DNA of 64,000 nt from Halomarinibacterium sp034670265 (GTDB lineage: Bacteria; Bacteroidota; Bacteroidia; Flavobacteriales; Flavobacteriaceae). A program made the position numbers and the translations under genes. The notes beneath the pieces were generated by a model. That model worked only from the letters and a program-made list of their open reading frames with translations. It did no database searches and was not told the DNA's origin. Of the stretch, positions 52,027 through 61,301 are shown piece by piece. Position 1 is the first letter of the stretch, and every line of letters starts with the position of its first letter. The stretch lies in NCBI GenBank assembly GCA_034670265.1, contig JAXMNU010000005.1, forward strand, positions 124,001 through 188,000, given 5' to 3'.

Positions 52027-54723
52027 TCAATAAGTTTCTGATCTTTTTTCGACCGACAGATTAATAAGTGCCATAAGAATTATGAATATAAAATGCTCTC
52101 CAATCGAGTCAACGCCAAGCCCATATATAAGCCTTCCTGTAAATGGGACCAAAGAAATATAGGAGAAAAATAAATATACCCCTTCAAAAACTAAAACACC
52201 TACAGCCAAAAATTTAATGATTTTACGAAAATTAATCGGTGTAAAATCTTTTTCTAAATTAAGATGATTATTAAAAATGTCCAAATGTACTTTCCTAATA
52301 ACCATAAGCCAAAAGAAACCCATTAAAGCTGTAAAGTATATTCCAAAAGGCCTTACTAGAGTTGTAATAGTACTTAAATCATTTACTACTGTGGGGTATT
52401 TGACTTCACTAATATCCCTATGGAAAAAAGGCATGCGACTATCGAGTTCTTTTTTTGGTTTTTTATTATAAAACCTCGAATACTTCCCTATAATTGCAAA
52501 AAATTCATTGTCTTGTTCAGTAACACGGTATCCTTTTTTTAAATTAGATTGAAAGTCAACAAAAGCACTAATTCTTCGATTAGTTCGACTTGTATCATAT
52601 TCTGTTGAATTACCTATTAAATATCCAAACCCCGCTAAAGACAATGCTAAAGAAATGATAGCTATAAATACAAAAATAACCTTGTTTATTTTTGAAAAAG
52701 TAATTTCTTTCTTTAAATAAAAAAGAAATACAATTAAACTAATAATAAGGGAGAAAATAATAATTATAAAGCCCATATCATCAGCTAAAAATAAAGCAGA
52801 AAGCATAAAAGATATTAAAATAATAAATGATACTAGACTAGGCAATTTTTTCCAATCAACCCATTTAAATTTTTTATTTTCATTATCATAAGACTTAACA
52901 ATCCAAAAAACTATTAAACCAACTAGTATAATAGAGCCAGAAGTAACAACAGGTTCATAGGCCGTTTTAAGAATTATTGGAATAATGGCTGCAGCAAGAA
53001 AAAAAATTAGAATAACAACTATTTTTAACAGGATTTTTAAGCTTTTAGATTTTTGCAAGATTTTTAAGCTTTTATATTTTCGAGTGAATGCAAAAAATAG
53101 TTTAAAAAAACTTCCTGATTTAATTTTTTTTATGATTTGTGATATCAGATTTTTTAACCCAAAAAATAATAGTTTAAAAAGGGGTAATACTATTTGGATC
53201 AATAATATTCCAATAAAGACAAAAGGGATGATAAAATAGGTATCTGTGTAAAAATCAGATTCAAAGAAGTTCTTTAACTCAGAGACGAGATATTTATCAC
53301 TGTATGTTGAGATAAACTGTAATACTCCAAAATAATACAATACGCCTAACATTATTAAAACATTCCCAATAAGAAATATGAATTTGTTTTTCAATTCAAT
53401 GAGATTAAATCTAATGTGCAGAAAATAATATAAGTATTGTAAAGCAAAAACGCTCGCTATAGTACTAAAGTAAATATGTACAAAATTTGGAGAATTAAAT
53501 CCTAAGCTATAGGCAACAATGACCTTTAAGGAAAGAAAGACACAAATAGTTAGATGAAAAAAGTATTTTCTTGAAACAATTTCTTTAAGTGAAAAACCAT
53601 TTAAACAAATGATACATCCAATAGCCTGAAAAAAAAGTAATATTATTACCCACAATGCAGAATTGACAGGATCCTTTGCTACCTGAATATTCAAATTGTA
53701 ATTTCCATGGTTCAGATTGACCTTTGTAGCTGATAACAAGTTATGATGACTATTTATAGCAACTGAATCATTACCTTGGGGTATGAGTTGGAGACTTGAA
53801 AAATCTTTATAATCGATGTAAAATGCTTTTTTATTGAATGATGTTGAAAAGGATGGTAAGAAAATGTGATTGCTATTTTGAAGATCATCACTAAAATTTA
53901 AGTATATTTTTTTTTGGTGTGGATTATATGCCTTTGCAATGCTATCGGCCAGCTTATAATCAATGACAGCTAAATTCTTTTGTGAGAAGTTACAACTGAT
54001 TTGATTTGGATTTTGTCTTTTTATTAAAACATGTTTATTTCCATAATTATTGTATTTATAAGCCAATGATACAAAACGGGTGGAAATACTATCTCCCTTC
54101 TTAATTGTATTAGCACGAATGGGCTCATAGAATTGTATTTTCAAGCCTTCTGTAGCATCAAAAGCCCCTTGATCTTTGAAGGATTTTCCATCTACTTGCA
54201 AAATTGTGTCTAGAAAAATAACCTGATACGATTCATTCCTTTTCCCTTGAGTGCGAACAAAAAGGCTTTGTACATCAGGATTTTTAAAAACAGAATCAAG
54301 ACTTATATAGTCCGTTCTTCCTTTAAATTGTTTTACCTTCTTTTTAAAAAAATTAGTTTCATTTGTTCCTTCCCAGACCCAATCAGGTATTGTATAAATA
54401 GAGTCATTAATGATAAAGGAAGAGTTAGGAGTAACTTTAATTGCATTTGGGTTGGTATTATTTAGTATTATATAATACGGTTCTTTTAATGTCCATCGAA
54501 TAGAATCTTCCTCAAAATTAAGATGAAGTAAACTGTCAGGCACTTGATTGAAATTGATGTTAGAATTACCTCCTATGAAAACTTCTTGTGTATTATTTAT
54601 AAGAAATTCATCAAAACCTATATATATTTTCTTATCGTTTTGAGAATAGAATAGGAATACTATTAAAAAAAAGGATAGTAGGAAAAGAACAAATAAGCTT
54701 GTATATATACTGAGTTTCTTCAT
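52027..54723 (-). CDS. Highly divergent SEDS-family (FtsW/RodA-like) polymerase with large N-terminal exported domain
   Basis: An 898-residue inner-membrane protein. A first helix (residues 5-27) is followed by ~320 residues outside the membrane, then about ten helices from ~355 to the end. The last third aligns by eye with FtsW/RodA: a loop YPTVVNDLSTITT with D782 at the place of the essential SEDS aspartate (FtsW LPEAHTDFIFS), and then a final helix pair containing LVPFTGRLIYGLGVDSIGEH against the family PTxGxxLPFxSYGG. SEDS enzymes polymerise lipid II glycans and need a partner PBP, which is the gene just upstream (5 nt). The N-terminal domain is not part of normal FtsW/RodA. It is the last gene of the operon. 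Confidence 0.6.
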   Translation of the reverse strand: MKKLSIYTSLFVLFLLSFFLIVFLFYSQNDKKIYIGFDEFLINNTQEVFIGGNSNINFNQVPDSLLHLNFEEDSIRWTLKEPYYIILNNTNPNAIKVTPNSSFIINDSIYTIPDWVWEGTNETNFFKKKVKQFKGRTDYISLDSVFKNPDVQSLFVRTQGKRNESYQVIFLDTILQVDGKSFKDQGAFDATEGLKIQFYEPIRANTIKKGDSISTRFVSLAYKYNNYGNKHVLIKRQNPNQISCNFSQKNLAVIDYKLADSIAKAYNPHQKKIYLNFSDDLQNSNHIFLPSFSTSFNKKAFYIDYKDFSSLQLIPQGNDSVAINSHHNLLSATKVNLNHGNYNLNIQVAKDPVNSALWVIILLFFQAIGCIICLNGFSLKEIVSRKYFFHLTICVFLSLKVIVAYSLGFNSPNFVHIYFSTIASVFALQYLYYFLHIRFNLIELKNKFIFLIGNVLIMLGVLYYFGVLQFISTYSDKYLVSELKNFFESDFYTDTYFIIPFVFIGILLIQIVLPLFKLLFFGLKNLISQIIKKIKSGSFFKLFFAFTRKYKSLKILQKSKSLKILLKIVVILIFFLAAAIIPIILKTAYEPVVTSGSIILVGLIVFWIVKSYDNENKKFKWVDWKKLPSLVSFIILISFMLSALFLADDMGFIIIIFSLIISLIVFLFYLKKEITFSKINKVIFVFIAIISLALSLAGFGYLIGNSTEYDTSRTNRRISAFVDFQSNLKKGYRVTEQDNEFFAIIGKYSRFYNKKPKKELDSRMPFFHRDISEVKYPTVVNDLSTITTLVRPFGIYFTALMGFFWLMVIRKVHLDIFNNHLNLEKDFTPINFRKIIKFLAVGVLVFEGVYLFFSYISLVPFTGRLIYGLGVDSIGEHFIFIILMALINLSVEKRSETY

Positions 54724-54728
54724 AATAT

Positions 54729-57713
54729 TTACTGAAACAAAGGCTTACTGAATAAAATTATATTCTCGAGGATTTCTTGACTAAGAAAACGCTTTGGAAT
54801 GGTACTTCCAAAATCTATTTTCAGAGTTGTTCCTTCCTTCTTTCCATCTCTTTTGTTTTGCTCCAAGGCGACACTAACGATAATAACTAGACCAAGGTTG
54901 TTTTCAATTTCCTCATTTTCCCGAACAGAATTATATTGCTCACGAGTCATTATAGAGAACGCAAATATTCCATCGGTTCGAATTTTCTTCCGAAAAGCAA
55001 AACTTATTTGATCTTTTGCTGTAAAAACATACTCAGAAGGAGATCCCGTTTTACCAAGCCCAACTAAACTGCCTAAACCGTCAATTTTTCTTGAAATATT
55101 ATCTAAATTATCGTCCAAGTTCAATTTATTCCTCAAATAGTACTTAGTTGTTGCAGTATCTAGGGCGTCTAATATTTGGTTCCAAGCTTCATTATGATTA
55201 TCTAAGCCTAATCTATAGTCAATGGATTTTCGGGCTTTAAACTCAATTACTTCTTCTAAAATATTTTTAGGTTGAGCTTTTTGATTTTGTAAAAAAGTAG
55301 CACGAACTCCTCGCTTTGAAACAATTCTAGAATATGCTTCTGCTAGTTTTATGTTGTTCCATTTATTATCTCCTGCCCCTAACACCCAAGGTACCAAATG
55401 GGTCCTAACAGGTACTTGTGTATATCCAGAACCTATAAAATCAGTTCTCAATGAAACTGAATCAGGTGAAATTAAATGTAATTGTTGTGGATCAAAATTA
55501 CTCCATACCGAATAATCATAAAGCAATTTTGGATCTAATACCCCAGAATTAAAACCAAGTCTTCCTGTCGAAATATCAAAAAGGTTCTTAAAATTAGCTA
55601 CAACATCTGTTGATTCAAAATTTCCAATTTGAAGTGAACTTCCATTTATATCAAATATATTGGCATGGGGTGTAGTACCCTCTAGTAAATCAATTGCCTC
55701 AAAATTGCCATCTGTGACCCTAGAAAATGTTCTGGAAGCGAAAGAGTTCTCATCAATATCAGGATTGGAAAGAGCTAAAAATAGTTGTGCTAATGGATAG
55801 GTATTAGAAGAGTTAAGGAAAGCTTCATTAAGGGTTACACCATCTCTTTCATTTCCTCTATTGTCGTCATCTCCAAAAAAAGATGGAATGGGATAACCTA
55901 AAAGTCTTAAAATTTCATCGCTATCAATTCCAGATTCAAATTCAGAAGCTCTAGAAGTATTTGGAGTACCGTAGTCTAATTGAAAGTTTGTTAATTCAGG
56001 AAATAGTAGACAATTATTTAGAACAAGTAATGGCTTAAAGGCAGATCCAATATTATGATTGATTAAATTTTCATTACGACTATTTGACAAATCGGAATCA
56101 CTAGTATTCTCTCCATAAATAGAATTAAAATATGGAGCTGCTAGAACTTCTCCTGTTGAAGGATTCATAACGGTTACTCCCATTTTAATAACAACACCTT
56201 GGCTTTTTAATCCCTGAAGGGAAGTATCTTCTAAATTTAGTCCTTCTTGAATAAAACCAGGAATTGCATCTTCTAAAAAATTAATCATTTCGTATTCAAG
56301 ATACTTAGAGAGATAGTTATCTATACTCAGTTGCACGTTCTTTTCAGAAAAAGGTAATGAGTTTGGAAGTTGCATTCCAATTTGTTTGCCAAAAGTATCT
56401 ATAAAAGAATCATTGCCATAGTTTACGGAAAGCCCTTTAATATTGTGCTTTGTAAAGCGAAGTAAATTAAATGTATTAGCAGTATCTATTTGGATAAGTT
56501 TGTCTTCATTCAAAATAAACCTATAATTTTTATCAAGATTGATTACCCTTTGGGAAGCTCCAGTAGAGTTAATATCATCTAAATCACGTATGGAATTTCC
56601 TTCTCCTACTGAAAAAAATAAAGAATCCCCAAATTTTGAAAGGTTTAAATAAGTCTCATCTCCAAAAGGATAGGAATAACCTGCTCGTCCAAAAAGTATA
56701 TTCTTATAAAGGTCACTTGTTATAAAAAAATCCTGAGTAATATTTTCATTTCTTTCATTATTTGAAAGAATTGAAGAATTTAGAATTGGATATATATTTC
56801 CACTTTCATCCGAAAAACCAACAGCATCTCTTAATAAATAATTTTTTTTAGCATAAATACTACCCTTCCAAGAAGTTTCATTGGTTAATGGAACTCTCGC
56901 AAGTTCAGGATTTACTTCAATGCTGTTAATTTTAAATCCATTATCTACTTGAGAAAATCCTATTTTAAAATATTGTTTGGAATAATCCTTTTGTTGCTTA
57001 TTTAGATATGTAATAAAATCACTTCTAAAGTAAAATTGTTTCTCTTTCTCAGATAGCTTATTATCGTTAATATCAATAAGACGAATATCATTTAATGTAC
57101 CATCTGGTGGTATATAAAATGTGAAAAAATCACGATAGGGATTGTCAAGAGTATCGGATAATTGATCGAAAGTTGTCAAGTAACCTTCTACCTCATTCAA
57201 TCTGCTTTCAAAAATTGCATTTGTTTTTCCAATAAATCCTTCATCGGGTTTTTGAGAAGATATATAGTATTGCTTGTCTTTAAAATACATGAAACCAACA
57301 TCTTGACATTGAAACAGTAATAAAATAAAAATCAGAGAGATTACTACAGGAATCAAATACCTGAGATTCCCTTTACTAATTGTAGTGGTAACATATACAG
57401 TCAGTTGACTCCCCATATTAAAAGTTCTGCTAATTAGATTGTCTATGTTGTACCAAGCTAATTTTTTTTGGAGACCACCGATGTACCCTTCACCCTTTTC
57501 AACCTCGAATGCTTTAATTAACTCTTGGTCAAAAAGTTTATTTTCATGTTTAAGTAGTTTGAGAAATAGTTTTCTTTTCTTTAGACTAGAGCAGTCGTTA
57601 GTCAAATAATGAAGCAAAATTTTAGTGTTGGCGGTTTTTAGTTCATCAGAAACTCTTTCCCCCTTATACTTCTCTTCTATCCACTCGATATGTTTTTTAA
57701 AACGGTTACTCAT
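54729..57713 (-). CDS. Penicillin-binding-protein-like transpeptidase with cytoplasmic N-terminal extension
   Basis: A 994-residue type II membrane protein. Residues 1-118 are cytoplasmic and charged, and one helix (~119-138) anchors it. The rest is periplasmic. The transpeptidase domain opens with MNPSTGEVLAAP. It has all three active-site motifs: SAFK in IGSAFKP (near 556), SSN in LNSSNTYPL (near 633) and KTG in LGKTGSP (near 888). Class B PBPs are usually 500-700 residues, so ~250 residues between anchor and catalytic domain are extra. It pairs with the SEDS-like gene 5 nt downstream and overlaps the upstream gene by 4 nt (ATGA). Catalysis on peptidoglycan is expected from the motifs. Confidence 0.75.
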   Translation of the reverse strand: MSNRFKKHIEWIEEKYKGERVSDELKTANTKILLHYLTNDCSSLKKRKLFLKLLKHENKLFDQELIKAFEVEKGEGYIGGLQKKLAWYNIDNLISRTFNMGSQLTVYVTTTISKGNLRYLIPVVISLIFILLLFQCQDVGFMYFKDKQYYISSQKPDEGFIGKTNAIFESRLNEVEGYLTTFDQLSDTLDNPYRDFFTFYIPPDGTLNDIRLIDINDNKLSEKEKQFYFRSDFITYLNKQQKDYSKQYFKIGFSQVDNGFKINSIEVNPELARVPLTNETSWKGSIYAKKNYLLRDAVGFSDESGNIYPILNSSILSNNERNENITQDFFITSDLYKNILFGRAGYSYPFGDETYLNLSKFGDSLFFSVGEGNSIRDLDDINSTGASQRVINLDKNYRFILNEDKLIQIDTANTFNLLRFTKHNIKGLSVNYGNDSFIDTFGKQIGMQLPNSLPFSEKNVQLSIDNYLSKYLEYEMINFLEDAIPGFIQEGLNLEDTSLQGLKSQGVVIKMGVTVMNPSTGEVLAAPYFNSIYGENTSDSDLSNSRNENLINHNIGSAFKPLLVLNNCLLFPELTNFQLDYGTPNTSRASEFESGIDSDEILRLLGYPIPSFFGDDDNRGNERDGVTLNEAFLNSSNTYPLAQLFLALSNPDIDENSFASRTFSRVTDGNFEAIDLLEGTTPHANIFDINGSSLQIGNFESTDVVANFKNLFDISTGRLGFNSGVLDPKLLYDYSVWSNFDPQQLHLISPDSVSLRTDFIGSGYTQVPVRTHLVPWVLGAGDNKWNNIKLAEAYSRIVSKRGVRATFLQNQKAQPKNILEEVIEFKARKSIDYRLGLDNHNEAWNQILDALDTATTKYYLRNKLNLDDNLDNISRKIDGLGSLVGLGKTGSPSEYVFTAKDQISFAFRKKIRTDGIFAFSIMTREQYNSVRENEEIENNLGLVIIVSVALEQNKRDGKKEGTTLKIDFGSTIPKRFLSQEILENIILFSKPLFQ

Positions 57714-59362
57714 GTGGATATTTTTCTAATTTGATGAATATAAAAATTCTGAACCAAAAGCTTTTTATAGTCCTTAATATTATCATCAAACGCTGGTGCC
57801 TCATAAGGCTTGTCTCTAAAGCCCATTATGGTAATTTCAGAAAGTATGATATTTTTTAAGTCTTTATAAACCCGAGAATCAATCGGCGCAACATTTTTGA
57901 GATACTCATCTAAAACTTCAAGAGCCTTTTCATTTTCTTTGGAATCCTTGACATCTATAAGCGCCTTTTTAAATTCTTGTTGGAAAATATCTAAAAGAGA
58001 GGTTTTTATCTTTTTCAAATCTCGAATATAAGTAGAAGTGAAAATTAAAGCTTGTTTCACCTTCAGACTTTCAGAATCGATAGTTTTTTGATAAAATTCA
58101 AATATTTCATCATCATTTGCATTGAAAGACTGTAAGTCACCTACCATTAAAGAAATAGCCCTTATTCTATCCTCTTGTTGCAAATACAAAAACAACTTCT
58201 TATAGTTTTCTTTATCTTTTGGAAAAAGATTCTTTCGAATTTGCTTAAAGGTGTCATATCCAATAATCGAACGACTGTTAAGGTAGGTATTGCAAAGCAG
58301 GGAAAGCAAATCTATAGATGTATCATCATCGAAATGGAGAGTTTTAAGTTGCGTAAGTGCCAATATTTTATCAATCCAAGCTTCTTCAAAAACCAAACTG
58401 TTCAAAGAGACTTCAAAAATCTCATAAATGCTTTTAGAGAAATTTCCTGAAGAATAATCCCTAGAAGACCATTTTCGAAAGGAGTTTTGTATGGTTATAT
58501 TGTTATTTAGAAAAAGTAATGAAAAGAAAAGAGTTCTCAATTGAATGTTTGGTATAACATCATCAGCATCATATAAATATACACATAAAGCTTTGAGTTC
58601 TTCATCATCTAATGGTTGTTGGTCTACAATTGTTGTGTAAATTGAAGCTTCCCAATATAATTTCTCTGAAAACTCTTTGAAGGTTTCTACATTAATAGAA
58701 TTAATGGTGATGTTAAAATAAGTAGGATGTTGATTATTGGCACTAATTAAAAATTGGACAACCTTTGATATGGCTTCGTTTGAGAGTACAGGTCTAAAAT
58801 TTGATGGGGAAATTTCCAAAAATCGCCTTAATACTCTTGGAAGCCTAACAATAAACCCTTGTAGGGAGGCCAGAGGCGTTGAGAAAGATAACCTTCCAGA
58901 AAAAAAAGAAAAAAGTAAATTCTGATAGTCATCTTCGAGCAATGGATATTGCTCTATAGTGATTTTTTCAGTGTCAAATTGTAAAGTCTTACCGTCCATT
59001 TCTAGTTGGTCCTTTTCTGGAATGAATACAGAAAATGGTGAAGCTCCAATGATGTGTTCTTGATATAAAAAGGGACAGAAATAATTGCTTTCTAGGAGCA
59101 TAGTTTCTTCAAAAACTACGATATTCCTATAAGCAGAAACTCTTTTATCTAACCCAATTCCTGGAGCTTTGCCAATTATAGAAATAATATAAAACCATCG
59201 ATTGTTAATATTTTCCCTAATCAAACTATTATGAACAATCTTAAAACCACCCTTTATAATAAATTCTCTTAAACCAAAAGCACGGGGTACCTCGATGTAG
59301 TGCGCATCATTATTGGTGTTTTTTCCATAGATAAATTGATGATATGTAATAGTATCAGCCAA
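57710..59362 (-). CDS. Unknown soluble protein of the SEDS-PBP operon (possible GTPase-associated protein)
   Basis: A 550-residue protein with no membrane segment or signal peptide. The N-terminal ~130 residues begin ITYHQFIYGKNTNNDAHYIEV and continue with RWFYIISIIGKAPGIGLDKRVSAYRNIVVFEE. That combination faintly recalls the N-terminal domain of the GAP1 (GTPase-associated protein 1) family of predicted conflict systems. The remainder (~200-550) is helical, possibly repeat-like, with no catalytic signature. It starts 2 nt after the P-loop protein's stop and overlaps the PBP start by 4 nt. A scaffold or regulator bridging the NTPase and the membrane enzymes is the simplest reading. The GAP1 link is low confidence. 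Confidence 0.45.
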   Translation of the reverse strand: MADTITYHQFIYGKNTNNDAHYIEVPRAFGLREFIIKGGFKIVHNSLIRENINNRWFYIISIIGKAPGIGLDKRVSAYRNIVVFEETMLLESNYFCPFLYQEHIIGASPFSVFIPEKDQLEMDGKTLQFDTEKITIEQYPLLEDDYQNLLFSFFSGRLSFSTPLASLQGFIVRLPRVLRRFLEISPSNFRPVLSNEAISKVVQFLISANNQHPTYFNITINSINVETFKEFSEKLYWEASIYTTIVDQQPLDDEELKALCVYLYDADDVIPNIQLRTLFFSLLFLNNNITIQNSFRKWSSRDYSSGNFSKSIYEIFEVSLNSLVFEEAWIDKILALTQLKTLHFDDDTSIDLLSLLCNTYLNSRSIIGYDTFKQIRKNLFPKDKENYKKLFLYLQQEDRIRAISLMVGDLQSFNANDDEIFEFYQKTIDSESLKVKQALIFTSTYIRDLKKIKTSLLDIFQQEFKKALIDVKDSKENEKALEVLDEYLKNVAPIDSRVYKDLKNIILSEITIMGFRDKPYEAPAFDDNIKDYKKLLVQNFYIHQIRKIST

Positions 59363-59364
59363 CG

Positions 59365-60552
59365 TTAGTCTTTTGTGGTTTTAAAAGTTCGTAAGAAATC
59401 CTCCCAGTATGAAACATTAGTACCAATGGTTCCATTAGTTTTTAATTTGCCGTAAGGGATGTCCAATTGATTAAGCATAAAATACAACGCAATATCATAA
59501 CCTAGGGATTCCCTATAACTTTCGAAAAAGTTTCCTAACTTGTTACCATTGTATAGGTTGGGAAATTCTTCTCTGGGTAATTTGCTTAGTATTTCATTAG
59601 ATAAGACAAAAGTTTCTCCATCAATAGTTTCATAGTGAGGGTCATTTAATACCCGCACATTTGTATGGCTATGGTTTGGAAAAATAAAAAATACAGTGGG
59701 GATAATATTTCCATAAGTATTGGGAAAATCCTTGCTGGGTTGGAGATCAAATTTTAATTTAGGTAGTATTTTTCTTTTACTATCTGGAGAAGTCTTAAAC
59801 ATTTTAAGAAGATTGGCCTTTTCATAAAGTTCTTTACATTTTTTAAAATAAATTTCTTTAAAGTCTTCGTTTTTCATTTGAAAATGAACTTCATCAAATT
59901 TGACATAAAGATCAAATTTAGATAATATCTTAGCAACTTTTATGCCTCGTAAATCAGGATCATAATAAGTATCATCAATCAATTGAAAAGAAAAATCAGC
60001 ATTAATATTAAACAAATGAGTATAATACATATGCTTTGCTCTGTCAGGTTCCATGGTATCATCACTGTCCAATAGTTCCTGAATAACTTCATCTTCTTCT
60101 CCTGTTGTTCCATAATTTAGCAAAGTGTCAAAATACTTCGGTCTTACTTTTCCAAGTATGCTTACTTGTTCTGAATCCTTATAATAATTGCCAGGAGCAT
60201 TTAAAAATTGAAAAATATACTCTTTGCCCTTATAAGTGTACTTCGCCTCATAAATATTTATCTTACCAGAAGGGGCATAGGAACTATCATCGTTTACAGA
60301 ATCTGTTGCGCCAATCCCCTTTTGAAGTAGAGCATCCTTATTTTTATCAAAAAAAACACTTGCACTCATGAAGTTATAAATCCCACCATTAAATTGAGTT
60401 GGCCTAATGGTAAGATTTACGTGGGCGCTTGGGAGTTTATCCTGAAATTCTACGAGCAACTGGTATAAGAAGTGATTTTTACCAGACCTTGGAAATCCCA
60501 TAGTACTCACTCTAATAATTTTCTTTTTTAAAGGCCACAAACTTTTTAACAT
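59365..60552 (-). CDS. P-loop GTPase-like protein with non-standard Walker A
   Basis: A 395-residue cytoplasmic protein. Walker A lies at residues 19-26: GFPRSGKN, where the usual Ser/Thr after Lys is Asn. A G3/Walker B-like place reads FLNAPGNYY (NAPG for DxPG) near residue 114. The order beta-strand, P-loop, helix, then NAPG resembles Ras-like GTPases of the kind that drive bacterial conflict systems, but the two substitutions leave nucleotide hydrolysis in doubt. It precedes the possible GTPase-associated protein by 2 nt. It would be the cytoplasmic switch of the system, by inference. Confidence 0.6.
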   Translation of the reverse strand: MLKSLWPLKKKIIRVSTMGFPRSGKNHFLYQLLVEFQDKLPSAHVNLTIRPTQFNGGIYNFMSASVFFDKNKDALLQKGIGATDSVNDDSSYAPSGKINIYEAKYTYKGKEYIFQFLNAPGNYYKDSEQVSILGKVRPKYFDTLLNYGTTGEEDEVIQELLDSDDTMEPDRAKHMYYTHLFNINADFSFQLIDDTYYDPDLRGIKVAKILSKFDLYVKFDEVHFQMKNEDFKEIYFKKCKELYEKANLLKMFKTSPDSKRKILPKLKFDLQPSKDFPNTYGNIIPTVFFIFPNHSHTNVRVLNDPHYETIDGETFVLSNEILSKLPREEFPNLYNGNKLGNFFESYRESLGYDIALYFMLNQLDIPYGKLKTNGTIGTNVSYWEDFLRTFKTTKD

Positions 60553-60577
60553 AGTTTCAAGATTTCTTTTTTACCAC

Positions 60578-61201
60578 TTATTTAAACCGCAATCTAATAT
60601 TTACTAATTGGTTATTTTCATTCCTAACTGGATTATATATAGTGTCAATAACGATACTTCTTCCTTTGGCTTGTATTTCATTAATGAAATCCTCCAAGTT
60701 TTGAAGATTATAAGAAATATAATTGTCATTTTCTGTGTCAATATCTAAAACCAAATTTTCTGTGGTTTGTAAAGTTTCATATAAATACTCCCTGTCAAAA
60801 TCCTGAATAAACTTAGTAAGGGTTGTCTGATATAGTTCATTCTCAGAAGGTTTGAATGATCCATTTATAACTTCTTCTATCTCATTTTTATTCCCCTCCT
60901 CGATATTAAAGAAAGTGTTTAAAAGAGACCAAATAATAAGTCCTGCAAGTAATAATCCATTTAATAACATAACCTGTTTTAAAATTCTTATCTCATTAAA
61001 GGGACTATCAGAAATGTTAGAATTTCTTAGTATCGTGTTGAATTGATTACAAATACTATCATTAGTAAATATAAAATCACAAAAAAAATGACCGTTAACT
61101 AAATCTTCTTTATTAATTTTATACAAGTTTCCGCATTTCCTGCAGACTTGTTCTAATGGTTGTTCCCCAATTCGGTTATGTGATTTAATGCTCCCCTTCA
61201 C
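60578..61201 (-). CDS. Zinc-ribbon-like membrane protein, first gene of the SEDS-PBP operon
   Basis: A 207-residue protein. An N-terminal zinc-knuckle-like region has CRKCGNLY near residues 20-27 and two later cysteines (FFCDF and SICNQF). A transmembrane helix lies at ~72-94 (VMLLNGLLLAGLIIWSLLNTFF), with a ~110-residue domain outside. It starts the minus-strand run; the spacing to the P-loop gene is 25 nt. It could link cytoplasmic and envelope parts. I recognise no family. The same zinc-ribbon plus one-helix plan is used by the unrelated 51467-51913 gene. Confidence 0.6.
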   Translation of the reverse strand: MKGSIKSHNRIGEQPLEQVCRKCGNLYKINKEDLVNGHFFCDFIFTNDSICNQFNTILRNSNISDSPFNEIRILKQVMLLNGLLLAGLIIWSLLNTFFNIEEGNKNEIEEVINGSFKPSENELYQTTLTKFIQDFDREYLYETLQTTENLVLDIDTENDNYISYNLQNLEDFINEIQAKGRSIVIDTIYNPVRNENNQLVNIRLRFK

Positions 61202-61301
61202 AAACTTAATTTATTTGGATATGTTAAATTTAGCAAAACATTTACAATTAATTCTCCGTTTAGATAAAAATAGGAGGAGAACCCTCATAAATAGTTAAGA
61301 T

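Noticed and set aside
59365..60552. Assignment as a confirmed GTPase of a known ternary conflict system
   Set aside because: Walker A and G3 residues are altered and the partner's family link is only a faint resemblance, so a named system cannot be claimed.
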